This document shows, piece after piece, positions 25,818 to 34,563 of a stretch of 64,000 nucleotides of DNA. The DNA lies in the NCBI RefSeq assembly GCF_015354055.1, contig NZ_JACHTM010000001.1, positions 496,001 to 560,000 on the forward strand, in the 5' to 3' direction. Under the pieces are notes generated by a model. It was not told the origin of the DNA. It saw only the letters and a program-made list of their open reading frames with translations, and ran no database searches. Numbering within the stretch: the stretch's first letter is position 1; the number at the start of each line of letters is the position of its first letter. This stretch comes from Thermaurantiacus tibetensis. Lineage in GTDB: Bacteria; Pseudomonadota; Alphaproteobacteria; Sphingomonadales; Sphingomonadaceae. Both the position numbers and the translations under genes were made by a program.

Positions 25818-27269
25818 TCATGCCGCGAGCCTTTCCGCGCGGCCGCTGGCCCGCGTGACGTGGTGCGCGGTGACGCGCTGCGCCCCCTCGGCGCGGGCAG
25901 CGGCCTCCGCCGCGTCGCGCAGCCGCTTGGCCGCCGAGATCCGCACGAGCACAGGCTCGGCCTCGACCAGGGCATCGAGCGCCTCGCGCGCCGCAGGCTC
26001 CCAGGCGAGCTCGGCGTGAAGCCGGCTCGGGGTAGCCTCGATGCGGTCAAGGTCGGTTGCGAGCGGGAGGATGTGGAACAAAGCGTCGAACAGCGCGTTC
26101 ACCACCTCCTGCACGAGGTAGCTGGCGCCCGCATAGCCCATGAACGGTGTGCCGGTGTGCCGGCGGACGACCGCGCCGGGGAAGGACGCCGGGATGTAGA
26201 CCCCCCGGCAGCCGGTCTCGGCCATGTACATCCGTTCGTTGTAGGAGCCGAACACGACGAGCGGCGGCGAGGTGGCGATCGCCTCGCGCACCGCCGCATT
26301 GTCGGGCTTGACGCCCGCGCTGCGGCGGAACGCGAAGCGGCAGGGCAGTCCCATCTCTTCTTCGAGGAAGTTGCGGATGCCCCGCACATAGGTCTCGGTC
26401 GCCACGATCCCGAAGCTTGCGGTGCCGAAGAAGTCCTGCGTGACCGAGCGCCACAGATCCCAGAGCGGCTTCACCGTCGTGTGCTTCTCGCGGGTAATGA
26501 AGGGCTCGGGGTCGATGCCGAGGAGTTCGCCGAGCGTGCGCAGGAAGGCGGTCGTGGAGTGCAGGCCGATGGGCGCCTGGAGCCAGGGCCGCTCGAGCCG
26601 CTCGCACAGCGCCCGCCCGAACTCGCGGTACATGCAGACGTTCACTTCGGCGTCGGCGAGCCTGCGGATGTCGGCGAGGTGGGCGCCAAGCGGGAACACC
26701 ATGTTCACCTCGCAGCCCAGCCCTTCGAGGAGGCGGCGGATCTCGGCGAGGTCGGAGGGCATGTTGAAGGTGCCGTAGATCGGGCCGATGATGTTCACCT
26801 TCGGCCGCTCGCCCGGCCCGCGGGGCTTGCGCGCCGGCACCTTCTTCGGCCCGAACTGGTCGAAGAGCCACACCATCGCCCGGTCGGCCGACTGCCACTG
26901 GTCCTCGTCGATGGTGCGCGGCAGAAAACGCTGGATGCTCGTGCCCTCGGGCGTGACCCCGCCGCCGATCATCTCGGCGATCGAGCCGGTGACGACGACC
27001 GACGGGAGGTCGGGGTCGAGCGTCTCCCACGCCCGCTTCATCGCCGCCTCGGTGCCGGTCTTGCCGAGCTCCTCCTCGCCAAGGCCCGTGACGACGATGG
27101 GGAGCTCATGCGGGGGCAGCGCATCGGTATAGTGGAGGACGGAGGTGACCGGCAGGTTCTCGCACCCGACCGGCCCGTCGATCACCACCTGCAGGCCCTT
27201 GACGGCGGTGAAGACGTAGACGGCGCCCCAGTAGCCGCCGGCCCGGTCGTGATCGAGGACGAGGGTCAT
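25818..27269 (-). CDS. bchZ: chlorophyllide a reductase subunit Z
   Basis: With BchY forms the catalytic part of chlorophyllide a oxidoreductase (COR), which reduces ring B, making the bacteriochlorin. It is 483 residues from ATG 27269, the conserved start [18 protein letters not shown]. NifK-like features include [12 protein letters not shown] (cluster cysteine) and [15 protein letters not shown]. The ATG overlaps the bchY stop. Short of the start, the frame runs on into bchY sequence and has no meaning there. Confidence 0.96.
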   Translation of the reverse strand: MTLVLDHDRAGGYWGAVYVFTAVKGLQVVIDGPVGCENLPVTSVLHYTDALPPHELPIVVTGLGEEELGKTGTEAAMKRAWETLDPDLPSVVVTGSIAEMIGGGVTPEGTSIQRFLPRTIDEDQWQSADRAMVWLFDQFGPKKVPARKPRGPGERPKVNIIGPIYGTFNMPSDLAEIRRLLEGLGCEVNMVFPLGAHLADIRRLADAEVNVCMYREFGRALCERLERPWLQAPIGLHSTTAFLRTLGELLGIDPEPFITREKHTTVKPLWDLWRSVTQDFFGTASFGIVATETYVRGIRNFLEEEMGLPCRFAFRRSAGVKPDNAAVREAIATSPPLVVFGSYNERMYMAETGCRGVYIPASFPGAVVRRHTGTPFMGYAGASYLVQEVVNALFDALFHILPLATDLDRIEATPSRLHAELAWEPAAREALDALVEAEPVLVRISAAKRLRDAAEAAARAEGAQRVTAHHVTRASGRAERLAA

Positions 27270-28783
27270 GTGCCGACCGCCTCCTCGGCCTTCGCCCGCG
27301 CCGCGCGCTGGGCAGCATATTTCGCCTTGAACTGCGGCCGGTCCCTGGGCGTGTCTTCCCAGACGCCCGCCGCATGGCCCTCGCCCACGCCCTCGAAGAA
27401 GGCGCGCATCCGCGCGAACCGTGCGCCGTTGCCGAGCGCGGCGTTGATCACCTCGGCAAGCGAGCCGGCACCCGCCGGGCCCATCAGCGGCCGCGCGGAG
27501 ATGAGGTTGGTGAAATAGAGTGCCGGAATGGCCTTCGTCTTGGCGTGCTGGACCACCGGCGTGGTGCCGATGGCGAGATCGGGCTGGAAGGCATCCACCG
27601 CCGCCTTGTCGTCCTCGAGGCTCGCGCGGAACTTCACCGGCACGCCGCGCGCCTCGAGCCACTCGCGGTCCGGGTCTGACCAGCGGGTCCGTGGGCAGGC
27701 GGAGCCGACGTAGAGCACGTCCGCCCCGCTCTCGACGAGGAGGCGCGCGACCAGCAGCTCCGAGCCCTCGTAGCCCGAGACCGTGATGCGCCCGCGGATG
27801 GGCTTCGCGGCAAGCGCCCCGCGGATCGCAGGCAGGAACCGGTCCTTGGCCGCCCCCACTTTCTCGGCCGCGACTCCGAAGGCATCCCCGATCGCCTCAA
27901 GCCAGGCCGCCGTGCCGTCGACGCCGACGGGCGCGGAGCCGACGACGGTGCGCCCCGCCGCCTCGAACTCACGCACGCTTGCCGTGTAGAAGGGGTGGAT
28001 GGCGGCCACGACCGGCGAGGCGAGCGCGGCATAGAGCTCGCGCCATTCGCGCGTGGGCACCACCGGGCCGGCGGCAAGCCCGAGCGGGGCGAGCATCTGG
28101 CCGATCATCACCGGGTCGGCGGGGAACATTTCGCCAAGGAGTGTCACGGTCGGCGCCTCGGCGCGCTCGCGGGGTGCCGCAACCGGCCCCGCCTCGGCCT
28201 CGGCCCGCGCATAGGCGAGCATGGCGCCAGCAAGGACGTCCTTCGCTTCGGCGTGGGTGGGCACGCCGAAGCCGGGCACGTCGATGCCGATGATCCTGAC
28301 TCCGTTGATCTCCTTGGGGAGGAGCTGGAGGGGCACGCCGGACGCGGCCGGCACGCAGAGGTTGGTGACGACGATGGCGTCGTACGTCTCGGGGTCGGCG
28401 AGCTGGAAGACGGCCTCGCGGATGTCCTCGAAGAGCTTGCCGGTGACCAGGGTCTCGGAGTTGAACGGCACGTAGCCGACGGTGCGGCGCGCGCCGTAGA
28501 AGTGGCTGGTGAAGGTGAGGCCGTAGACGCAGCAGGCCGAGCCCGACAGCACGGTCGCCGTGCGCCGCATCCGCAAGCCCACGCGCAGCGAGCCGAAGGC
28601 CGGGCACATCGACTGCGGCTGGTCGTGCGGGCCCTTCGGATAGTCGGCGGCATAGCGCGCGAGCAGCTCGCGCTTGCCGGCCTTGGCGGCCGCCTCGACC
28701 ATGGTGGCGCGCCCGCCGTGGCAGCCGCCGTCGGCAGCGGTGGGCGGCTCGGGGGCCTCGAAGGAGGGGTCGAAGCTCGTCAT
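27266..28783 (-). CDS. bchY: chlorophyllide a reductase subunit Y
   Basis: NifD-like partner of BchZ in COR. It is 505 residues. Cysteines in [32 protein letters not shown] and [12 protein letters not shown] are those expected around the YZ iron-sulphur cluster. It is joined to bchX and bchZ by 4-base overlaps. Confidence 0.96.
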   Translation of the reverse strand: MTSFDPSFEAPEPPTAADGGCHGGRATMVEAAAKAGKRELLARYAADYPKGPHDQPQSMCPAFGSLRVGLRMRRTATVLSGSACCVYGLTFTSHFYGARRTVGYVPFNSETLVTGKLFEDIREAVFQLADPETYDAIVVTNLCVPAASGVPLQLLPKEINGVRIIGIDVPGFGVPTHAEAKDVLAGAMLAYARAEAEAGPVAAPRERAEAPTVTLLGEMFPADPVMIGQMLAPLGLAAGPVVPTREWRELYAALASPVVAAIHPFYTASVREFEAAGRTVVGSAPVGVDGTAAWLEAIGDAFGVAAEKVGAAKDRFLPAIRGALAAKPIRGRITVSGYEGSELLVARLLVESGADVLYVGSACPRTRWSDPDREWLEARGVPVKFRASLEDDKAAVDAFQPDLAIGTTPVVQHAKTKAIPALYFTNLISARPLMGPAGAGSLAEVINAALGNGARFARMRAFFEGVGEGHAAGVWEDTPRDRPQFKAKYAAQRAARAKAEEAVGT

Positions 28784-29769
28784 ACGTTGTCGTAGATCAC
28801 TTCGAGGCTGGGCTTCGGCGCCCAGCTGCCGCCGCGCATGTCGGCCTGGGTCGCGGGGACGAGCGTCACGTTGCCGCCCGTGTCCTCGGGCTTGAACAGG
28901 CCGAGGAGCCCGTCGTGGTCGAGCGGGGTGGGCAGCACCGGCGGCGCCTTGGCCGCATTCTCGGCGAGCTCGGCAAACAGCGGGCCCCAGGGGCCGTCGG
29001 GCCGGCCGACGATCTGGTAGTTGGCCGACTTGCGCCGGAGGTCCTCGTTGGCGGGGATGGCCGCCAGTACCGGGATGCCGACGGCCCTTGCAAACGCCTG
29101 CGCCTCGCCGGTGCCGTCATCCTTGTTGATGACCATGCCCGCCACGCCGACGTTGCCGCCGAGCTTGCGGAAATACTGCACCGCCTTGCAGACATTGTTG
29201 GCGACATAGAGCGACTGCAGGTCGTTCGCGCCGACGACGATGACCTTCTGGCACATGTCCCGCGCGATCGGCAGGCCGAAGCCGCCGCACACCACGTCGC
29301 CCAGGAAGTCGAGCAGGACATAGTCAAAGCCCCACTCGTGGAAGCCGAGCTTCTCGAGGAGCTCGAAGCCGTGGATGATGCCGCGGCCGCCGCAGCCCCG
29401 GCCCACCTCGGGCCCGCCCAGCTCCATCGCGAACACCCCGTCGCGCTGGAAGCAGACATCCTCGATCCTGACCTCCTCGCCGGCAAGCTTCTTGCGCGCC
29501 GAGGTCTCGATGATGGTCGGGCAGGACTTGCCGCCGAAGAGGAGCGAGGTGGTGTCGGACTTGGGGTCGCAGCCGATGAGGAGCACCCGCTTGCCCTGCT
29601 GCGCCATCATGTAGCTGAGGTTGGAAAGGGTGAACGACTTGCCCGACCCGCCCTTGCCATAGATGGCGATGATCTGCGTCTCCTTGGTGACCGGGCCCGT
29701 GTGCACCGGATCCGGCTTGATCGCCGCCTCCGCGCGCAGCGCATCAGGCGTGGGCAAGGTGTCGAGCAT
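28780..29769 (-). CDS. bchX: chlorophyllide a reductase iron protein BchX
   Basis: ATP-driven reductase for BchYZ, homologous to BchL and NifH. It is 329 residues with P-loop GKGGSGKSF at 38-46, and switch and cluster cysteines in GRGCGGRGI and [11 protein letters not shown]. The start lies two bases after the bchC stop. The C-terminal extension after 280 is proline-rich, as in other BchX. Confidence 0.96.
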   Translation of the reverse strand: MLDTLPTPDALRAEAAIKPDPVHTGPVTKETQIIAIYGKGGSGKSFTLSNLSYMMAQQGKRVLLIGCDPKSDTTSLLFGGKSCPTIIETSARKKLAGEEVRIEDVCFQRDGVFAMELGGPEVGRGCGGRGIIHGFELLEKLGFHEWGFDYVLLDFLGDVVCGGFGLPIARDMCQKVIVVGANDLQSLYVANNVCKAVQYFRKLGGNVGVAGMVINKDDGTGEAQAFARAVGIPVLAAIPANEDLRRKSANYQIVGRPDGPWGPLFAELAENAAKAPPVLPTPLDHDGLLGLFKPEDTGGNVTLVPATQADMRGGSWAPKPSLEVIYDNV

Positions 29770-29771
29770 GC

Positions 29772-30701
29772 TCAGGCAGCCTCCCTCCAGTCGAGAACCA
29801 TCTTGATGCAGTCCGGATCGCCGAAGGCGGTTTCATAGGCCTCCGGCGCATCGGCTGCGGCCCTGCGGTGGGTGATGAGGCCGTCGAGCGCGAGCACGCC
29901 CTCGGCCACCAGCGCCGCCACCCGGGCGAGATCGGCAGGCGCGAACTCGGCGGCGATGGAGAAGCGCACCTCCTTCATGAAGGCGGGCGGGAAGGCGAAG
30001 GCGACGCGGTCGTAGAAGCCGGCGAGCACGATCTCGCCGCCCCGGGCGAGCCGGCCGACCAGCGCATCGACAAGGTCGGGCGCGCCCGACATGTCGACGA
30101 TCCGCGCATAGTCGCGGCGCGCATCCGCATCGGGGTGGATGACGTCATAGCCCCGGGCGCCGGCGGCGCGCGCCGGGTTGGTCTCCCACACGGTGGGGCG
30201 ACCGCCTTCCAGCACCGCGAGCCGGGCAAGCAGCCGGCCCAGCGCCCCGTGGCCCACGATGAGATCGGGCAGCGGACCCGTGCCGCGGGCGTGCAGGGCG
30301 GTTGCGGCAAGCGCAAGGAGCACGCCGTGCTCGCCCACGCTTTCAGGAAGCGGCACCACCCGCGCAGCCGGCACCACCAGGCGCCGTGCGGCCCCGCCGA
30401 ACAGCCCGCGCGCGCCCTCGTAGCAGACCGCGCCCGGCACGAACACGAGGCGGCCGAGAAGGTCCCTGACCGCCGCTCCCGCCTCGACGACGCGGCCGAC
30501 GGATTCGTAGCCGGGGACGAGCGGGTAGGCGAGCCCGGGGAAGGGCGGCATGGTGCCCTGCCAGAGCAGGCGCTCGGTGCCCGTCGAGATCCCGCTCCAG
30601 GCGATTTCGACAACGAGGTCGGACGACGTGGGTGCCACCAGGCCCAGACGCCGGAGCGTCAGCTCGCGCGGCCGCTCCATGACCACGGCAAGGGTCTCCA
30701 T
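29772..30701 (-). CDS. bchC: 2-desacetyl-2-hydroxyethyl bacteriochlorophyllide a dehydrogenase
   Basis: Oxidises the C3 hydroxyethyl group to acetyl, completing the bacteriochlorophyllide a macrocycle. It is 309 residues, zinc-independent medium-chain dehydrogenase fold. The start is set at ATG 30701 because [19 protein letters not shown] matches the family start; an ATG at 30788 falls inside the promoter and is rejected. The blocks [20 protein letters not shown] and [11 protein letters not shown] are characteristic. It is the first gene of the bchC-X-Y-Z-pufB-A-L-M-C unit. Confidence 0.94.
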   Translation of the reverse strand: METLAVVMERPRELTLRRLGLVAPTSSDLVVEIAWSGISTGTERLLWQGTMPPFPGLAYPLVPGYESVGRVVEAGAAVRDLLGRLVFVPGAVCYEGARGLFGGAARRLVVPAARVVPLPESVGEHGVLLALAATALHARGTGPLPDLIVGHGALGRLLARLAVLEGGRPTVWETNPARAAGARGYDVIHPDADARRDYARIVDMSGAPDLVDALVGRLARGGEIVLAGFYDRVAFAFPPAFMKEVRFSIAAEFAPADLARVAALVAEGVLALDGLITHRRAAADAPEAYETAFGDPDCIKMVLDWREAA

Positions 30702-30782
30702 GCGACCGGGACGCTGCACCCGTCTCCACCTCCAGACGCTTGTCCCGCTTCTTTTTTCCGGCGGGTTGGCGAATCCTGTGGA

Positions 30783-30826
30783 TGTCACCTTAACTTCACG
30801 CCCCCTGCTGTCAAGCGCGATTTACA
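30783..30826 (-). promoter_or_regulatory. bchC promoter with paired PpsR operators
   Basis: Two boxes lie exactly 8 bases apart: 30809-30826 TGTCAAGCGCGATTTACA (perfect TGT-N12-ACA) and 30783-30800 TGTCACCTTAACTTCACG (TGT-N12-ACG). On the minus strand the first contains -35 TTGACA, and TAAGGT, 16 bases on, falls within the second as a likely -10. The Rhodobacter bchC promoter is known to have two CrtJ/PpsR sites 8 bases apart over the -35 and -10, bound cooperatively; the same arrangement is seen here. Confidence 0.8.
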
Positions 30827-30844
30827 CTCGCGCCCGCCAGCATG

Positions 30845-31915
30845 TCAGGGCGTCTGCGCAACCAGCACGCGCGCCGCGAGCGGCAGCGGCACCGGCCGCT
30901 CGCGCACCTGGGCGAAGCCGGCTTCCCGGCACATGCGCGCAAGCTCGTCGGCCGTGCGCGGCCGGCCTGACCCCATCGCCCGCAGGTAGAAGGCGAAGTA
31001 GGTGGCAACCGAAGGCGCCGAGCGGGTGCCGGCCATGGGCTCGACGATGAGGAGGGTGCCCCCCGGCGGCAGCGCGGCGCGCACCCGGCCGAGCAGGTCG
31101 CGCACGGTCGCATCGTCATGGTCGTGGAGGATCCGCACCAGGCTGATCGCATCGGCGCCCATGGGCAAGGGGTCGGTGCGGAAGTCGCCGGCAACCACCG
31201 CGACGGCCTCCCCCAGCCGTGCGCGGGCACGTGCGGCGACCTCGGGCAGGTCGAACAATATGCGCCGGAGCCGCGGGTGGCGGGCGCCCACCGCCTCGAG
31301 GAAGGCCCCCTCTCCGCCGCCAACGTCGAGGAGCGCGCGGTGGCGGGAGAAGTCGTGGGCCGCGAGCGCCTGGGCTGCGACCAGCGGCTGCGAGGCGGCC
31401 ATGAGGCGCGAGTAGGGCGCGGCCTCGCCCTCCCTGGCGCCGGCATAGGGCCAGAAGCGGGCCAGCGCCCCGCCGCCGGGCGCGCGGCGGAGGAAGCCCT
31501 CGGGGTCCGCGAGGTCGTCCCAGAGCAGCCGGTGGTGGGCGACCATCGCGGCGATGCCGGGGTTGGCGAGCAGCTCGGCGCCAACGGCCCCCAGCATGGC
31601 CCGCCCATCGGGCAGGCGTTCGACGAGCCCGACGCCTTCTGCCGCGACGAGGAGGCAGGCGAGCCCCTCGGCGTCGAGGCCGGTCGCCTCCGCGAGATCG
31701 GCGTCTGCGGCCGGGCCCGCCGCGAGCCGGCCGAGCAGGCCGGTCGCCAGTGCCGCAGCCAGCGCCTGGCTGTTGACGAAGCCGGCGGTCAGCTCGAACA
31801 GGCGCCGGGCACGCGCCCGGCCCACGGCGCGGAAGACGGGGAGGCTGAGGGCAAGGGCCTGGAACCGGCGGCTGCCAAGCAGGCGGTTGCGGAGGCGGGC
31901 CCAGGGTTCGCGCAT
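30845..31915 (-). CDS. crtF: demethylspheroidene O-methyltransferase CrtF
   Basis: SAM-dependent methylation of tertiary carotenoid hydroxyl groups made by CrtC, giving the methoxy ends of spirilloxanthin/spheroidene-type pigments. It is 356 residues: an N-terminal dimerisation and winged-helix part, then the methyltransferase domain with LLDVGGGEGAFLEAVG and VAVVAGDFRTDPLP, and the catalytic histidine region RILHDHDD. ATG 31915 is chosen because the divergent operator region starts 10 bases upstream; frame before it has no family similarity. Confidence 0.93.
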   Translation of the reverse strand: MREPWARLRNRLLGSRRFQALALSLPVFRAVGRARARRLFELTAGFVNSQALAAALATGLLGRLAAGPAADADLAEATGLDAEGLACLLVAAEGVGLVERLPDGRAMLGAVGAELLANPGIAAMVAHHRLLWDDLADPEGFLRRAPGGGALARFWPYAGAREGEAAPYSRLMAASQPLVAAQALAAHDFSRHRALLDVGGGEGAFLEAVGARHPRLRRILFDLPEVAARARARLGEAVAVVAGDFRTDPLPMGADAISLVRILHDHDDATVRDLLGRVRAALPPGGTLLIVEPMAGTRSAPSVATYFAFYLRAMGSGRPRTADELARMCREAGFAQVRERPVPLPLAARVLVAQTP

Positions 31916-31925
31916 CGTACCGTCC

Positions 31926-31969
31926 CGTCCATAGAGCTTGACAGTTTCTGGTGTCCAATCATGTTGACA
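31926..31969. promoter_or_regulatory. crtF/crtD divergent control region with paired PpsR operators
   Basis: 31952-31969 is TGTCCAATCATGTTGACA (perfect TGT-N12-ACA). 31926-31943 read on the minus strand is TGTCAAGCTCTATGGACG (TGT-N12-ACG). They are separated by exactly 8 bases. For crtF, TTGGAC (31958-31953), a 17-base spacer and TCTATG (31935-31930) make a plausible minus-strand promoter inside the pair. The plus-strand crtD promoter is less clear. With the bchC pair this is the second case of the 8-base spacing in the window. Confidence 0.75.
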
Positions 31970-31985
31970 GGGTGAGGGGTCCGCC

Positions 31986-33701
31986 ATGGCAGGCGCGCAG
32001 CGCGAGTCCGTCGTCGTCGTCGGGGCCGGAATCGGCGGCCTCGCCGCTGCCGTGCCCCTTGCCGCGCGCGGGCTTGCCGTCACCGTCGTCGAGGCGGCCG
32101 ATGCGCCGGGCGGCAAGATCCGCCGACTCTCCTGCGGCTTGGGCACCGCGGCGGTCGGAGTCGACGCCGGCCCTACCGTCTTCACCCTGCGCCACGTCTT
32201 CGACCAGCTCTTCGAGGACGCCGGCAGCAGCCTCGAGGCGGCCGTCCGGCTCGCGCCCGCAACCCTCCTTGCGCGGCACGCCTGGCCCGATGGCAGCCGC
32301 CTCGACCTCTTCGCCGATCTCGACCAGTCGGCAGACGCCGTGGGCCGCTTCGCGGGCGCCGCCGAGGCACGGGCCTTCTGCGCCTTCATGGCCGAGGCCG
32401 GGCGCATCCACCGCACGCTCGACCGGAGCTTCCTGCGCCGGCAGAAGACGTCTCCGCTCGGCCTGTCGCTTCGGCTGGGGGCAGGCCGGCTCGGTGATCT
32501 CTTCGCCCTCAGGCCCTATACCTCCCTCATGCGGGCGCTTGCCGGCCACTTCCGCGACCCGCGCCTCGTGCAGCTCTTCGGCCGTTACGCCACCTACGCC
32601 GGCAGCAATCCCTGGCGGGCGCCCGCCACCCTCATGCTTATCGCCCATGTCGAGGCGGCCGGCGTCTGGATCGTCGACGGCGGCATGTCGGCGCTTGCGG
32701 CCGCCGTCGAGGCGCTCGCGCGGCGCCACGGCGTCGCCTTCCGCTACGGCACGGCCGTCACTGCGGTCGAGACCGCCCGCGGCAGGGTCCGCGGCGTGCG
32801 GCTCGGCAGCGGCGAGCGCCTCGAGGCCACCCATGTCGTCTTCAACGGCGATCCGGCCGCGCTCGCCGAAGGTCTTCTCGGCGCGGATGTCCGCGCGGCC
32901 GTCCGCGCCATCCCGCGCCGTGCCCGCTCGCTCTCGGCCCTCACCCTCTGCCTTCACGCCGAGGCGCGGGGCTTTCCGCTTGCCCACCACAACGTCTTCT
33001 TTTCGGCCGACTATGCGCGCGAGTTCGCCGATCTTGCAGCCGGGCGGCTTCCCCACGACCCCACCGTCTACATCTGTGCGCAGGATCGCGGGGCCTTCGG
33101 CCGGGCGGAAGGAAGCGAGGGCGGCGGTCCGGAGCGCTGTCTTGCCATCATCAACGCTCCGGCCGATGGCGATCGCGGCCGGCCCTCGCCTGAGGAGGTC
33201 AACCGATGTCTCGAGACCGTGTTTCCGGCCCTCGCGGCCCAGGGGCTGAGCTTCGCCATTCCGCCGGGTTCGCTCCGGGTGACCTCGCCGGCGGACTTCG
33301 CGGCCCGCTTCCCGGGCTCGGGGGGAGCGATCTACGGCCGGGCCTCGCACGGCTGGGCGGCGAGTTTCCTCCGCCCGGGGGCGCGGACGCGAATCCCCGG
33401 CCTCTATCTCGCGGGCGGGGGGGCTCATCCGGGCGCCGGCGTGCCGATGGCGGCGCTCTCGGGACGGCTGGCAGCGGAAGCCCTGCTCAAGGACCGGGCT
33501 TCGATGCCGCGGTTCCGCCGGGTGGCTACGCCTGGTGGTACGTGGATGCCATCTCCGCCGACCGCCGCTTCGGCCTCACCCTCATCGCCTTCATCGGCAG
33601 CGTCTTCTCGCCCTACTACCACTGGTCCGGCCGGACCGACCCCGAGAACCACGTTGCCCTCAACGTCGCCCTCTACGGAGTCCGCCCCGGCTGGGCGATG
33701 A
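31986..33701 (+). CDS. crtD: hydroxyneurosporene/methoxyneurosporene desaturase CrtD, with run-on 3' end
   Basis: FAD-dependent C-3,4 desaturase of the CrtI family acting on hydroxylated or methoxylated carotenoids. The N-terminal dinucleotide site is VVVGAGIGGLAAAVPLAARG, and the C-terminal FAD block is YLAGGGAHPGAGVPMAALSG, followed by RLAAEALLKDRAS where CrtD proteins normally end (about residue 507). Here no stop occurs at that point, and the frame continues about 64 codons, of low-complexity Ser/Pro/Thr composition, into the crtC gene until 33701. GAGGGG eight bases before ATG 31986 is the ribosome site. The extension is either a lost stop codon or a sequence error near 33490. Confidence 0.85.
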   Translation: MAGAQRESVVVVGAGIGGLAAAVPLAARGLAVTVVEAADAPGGKIRRLSCGLGTAAVGVDAGPTVFTLRHVFDQLFEDAGSSLEAAVRLAPATLLARHAWPDGSRLDLFADLDQSADAVGRFAGAAEARAFCAFMAEAGRIHRTLDRSFLRRQKTSPLGLSLRLGAGRLGDLFALRPYTSLMRALAGHFRDPRLVQLFGRYATYAGSNPWRAPATLMLIAHVEAAGVWIVDGGMSALAAAVEALARRHGVAFRYGTAVTAVETARGRVRGVRLGSGERLEATHVVFNGDPAALAEGLLGADVRAAVRAIPRRARSLSALTLCLHAEARGFPLAHHNVFFSADYAREFADLAAGRLPHDPTVYICAQDRGAFGRAEGSEGGGPERCLAIINAPADGDRGRPSPEEVNRCLETVFPALAAQGLSFAIPPGSLRVTSPADFAARFPGSGGAIYGRASHGWAASFLRPGARTRIPGLYLAGGGAHPGAGVPMAALSGRLAAEALLKDRASMPRFRRVATPGGTWMPSPPTAASASPSSPSSAASSRPTTTGPAGPTPRTTLPSTSPSTESAPAGR

Positions 33702-34417
33702 CCGAGCGCAGCCGCTCGGCGCTCGCGCGCGGCGCGGACTGGCTTGCGATCGGCCGGTCGACCCTCGCGTGGGATGGCGAGGCGCTTGCCGTCGACATCC
33801 GCGAGACCAGCTTCCCGCTCCCCTCCCGCTTCCGCGGCCGGGTCACCGTCCGGCCGCGCGCCCTCGTCATGGTCCCCTTCGCGCTCGACCGGGAGCGGCG
33901 CCACCTCTGGCAGCCGGTCGCCACCCGCGCGGACGTCGAGGTCCGCATGGCGCGCCCCGAGCTCGCCTGGCGGGGCGAGGGCTACTTCGACAGCAACTTC
34001 GGCGTCGAGCCGCTCGAGGAGGCCTTCGCCCTCTGGCACTGGTCGCGCGCGCACCTCGCCCGCAGCGAGGTGGTCCTCTACGAGGGCACCCGGCGTGACG
34101 GCAGCCGCTTCGCGCTCGGGCTCGGCTTCGACCGCGCCGGCGGCGTGCACGAGGTGCCGCTGCCGCCGGAAGTCGTGCTGCCGCGTACCCTCTGGCGCAT
34201 GCCGCGCGTGACCCGCGCCGATGCCGGTGCCGCCGTCAGGGTCCGCCGCACCTGGGAGGACACCCCCTTCTACGCGCGCTCGGCGCTCGAGACGCAACTC
34301 TTCGGCGAGACCGGAGATGCAGTCCACGAGAGCCTCTCGCTCGACCGGCTCCGCCGGCCGGTGGTGAAGCTCATGCTGCCGTTCCGCATGCCGCGGGTGA
34401 TCGGGCCCGCCGCCTGA
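33491..34417 (+). CDS. crtC: carotenoid 1,2-hydratase CrtC, start codon not identifiable
   Basis: Adds water to the terminal double bond of acyclic carotenoids (neurosporene/lycopene). About 308 residues match the family from GPGFDAAVPPGGYAWWYVDA onward, with LIAFIGSVFSPYYHWSGR, NVALYG and WAMTER as hallmark blocks and a conserved C-terminal half (YFDSNFGVEPLEEAFALWHW). The frame is one base back (-1) relative to crtD and is open upstream to 33206, but between that ATG (285 bases inside crtD) and the conserved region I find no ATG, GTG or TTG. It therefore uses a rare start such as CTG, frameshifting from crtD, or the sequence has an indel. The feature start given is the first conserved codon, not a start codon. 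Confidence 0.8.
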   Translation, partial: GPGFDAAVPPGGYAWWYVDAISADRRFGLTLIAFIGSVFSPYYHWSGRTDPENHVALNVALYGVRPGWAMTERSRSALARGADWLAIGRSTLAWDGEALAVDIRETSFPLPSRFRGRVTVRPRALVMVPFALDRERRHLWQPVATRADVEVRMARPELAWRGEGYFDSNFGVEPLEEAFALWHWSRAHLARSEVVLYEGTRRDGSRFALGLGFDRAGGVHEVPLPPEVVLPRTLWRMPRVTRADAGAAVRVRRTWEDTPFYARSALETQLFGETGDAVHESLSLDRLRRPVVKLMLPFRMPRVIGPAA

Positions 34418-34437
34418 GGCGCGGGGGCGTCGGGGGC

Positions 34438-34563
34438 TCAGTCCTTGCGCCGCCGCCACGGCAGGCTGTCGCGCACGCTCCAGAGCTGCCAGCCGGCAAA
34501 CCCCACCACCACCGCGCCGAAGATCAGGAGCTCGACGAGCCCGTAGTATTTCGGGTCGATCAT
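34438..34563 (-). CDS. 41-residue single-helix membrane microprotein coupled to bchO
   Basis: ATG 34563 overlaps the bchO stop (ATGA), so it is the fourth cistron of bchI-D-O. The protein begins MIDPKYYGLVELLIFGAVVV, has one hydrophobic helix (about 8-29, ending FAGWQLW) and a basic tail (SLPWRRRKD), i.e. a small N-out/C-in protein in the style of CcoQ or LH accessory peptides. The charge pattern, the intact overlap and the PGC position support a real gene. I do not recognise a named family. The crtC stop is 20 bases away on the other strand. Confidence 0.7.
   Translation of the reverse strand: MIDPKYYGLVELLIFGAVVVGFAGWQLWSVRDSLPWRRRKD

Noticed and set aside
30702-30788. Extended bchC start at 30788
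   Set aside because: The ATG lies within the promoter and second PpsR box, and the added 29 residues have no family similarity.
33417-33423. Programmed -1 frameshift at the G7 run as the sure way to make CrtC
   Set aside because: The heptamer is not in the proper phase for the crtD frame, and slipping there would cut off the conserved CrtD end; kept only as one possibility.
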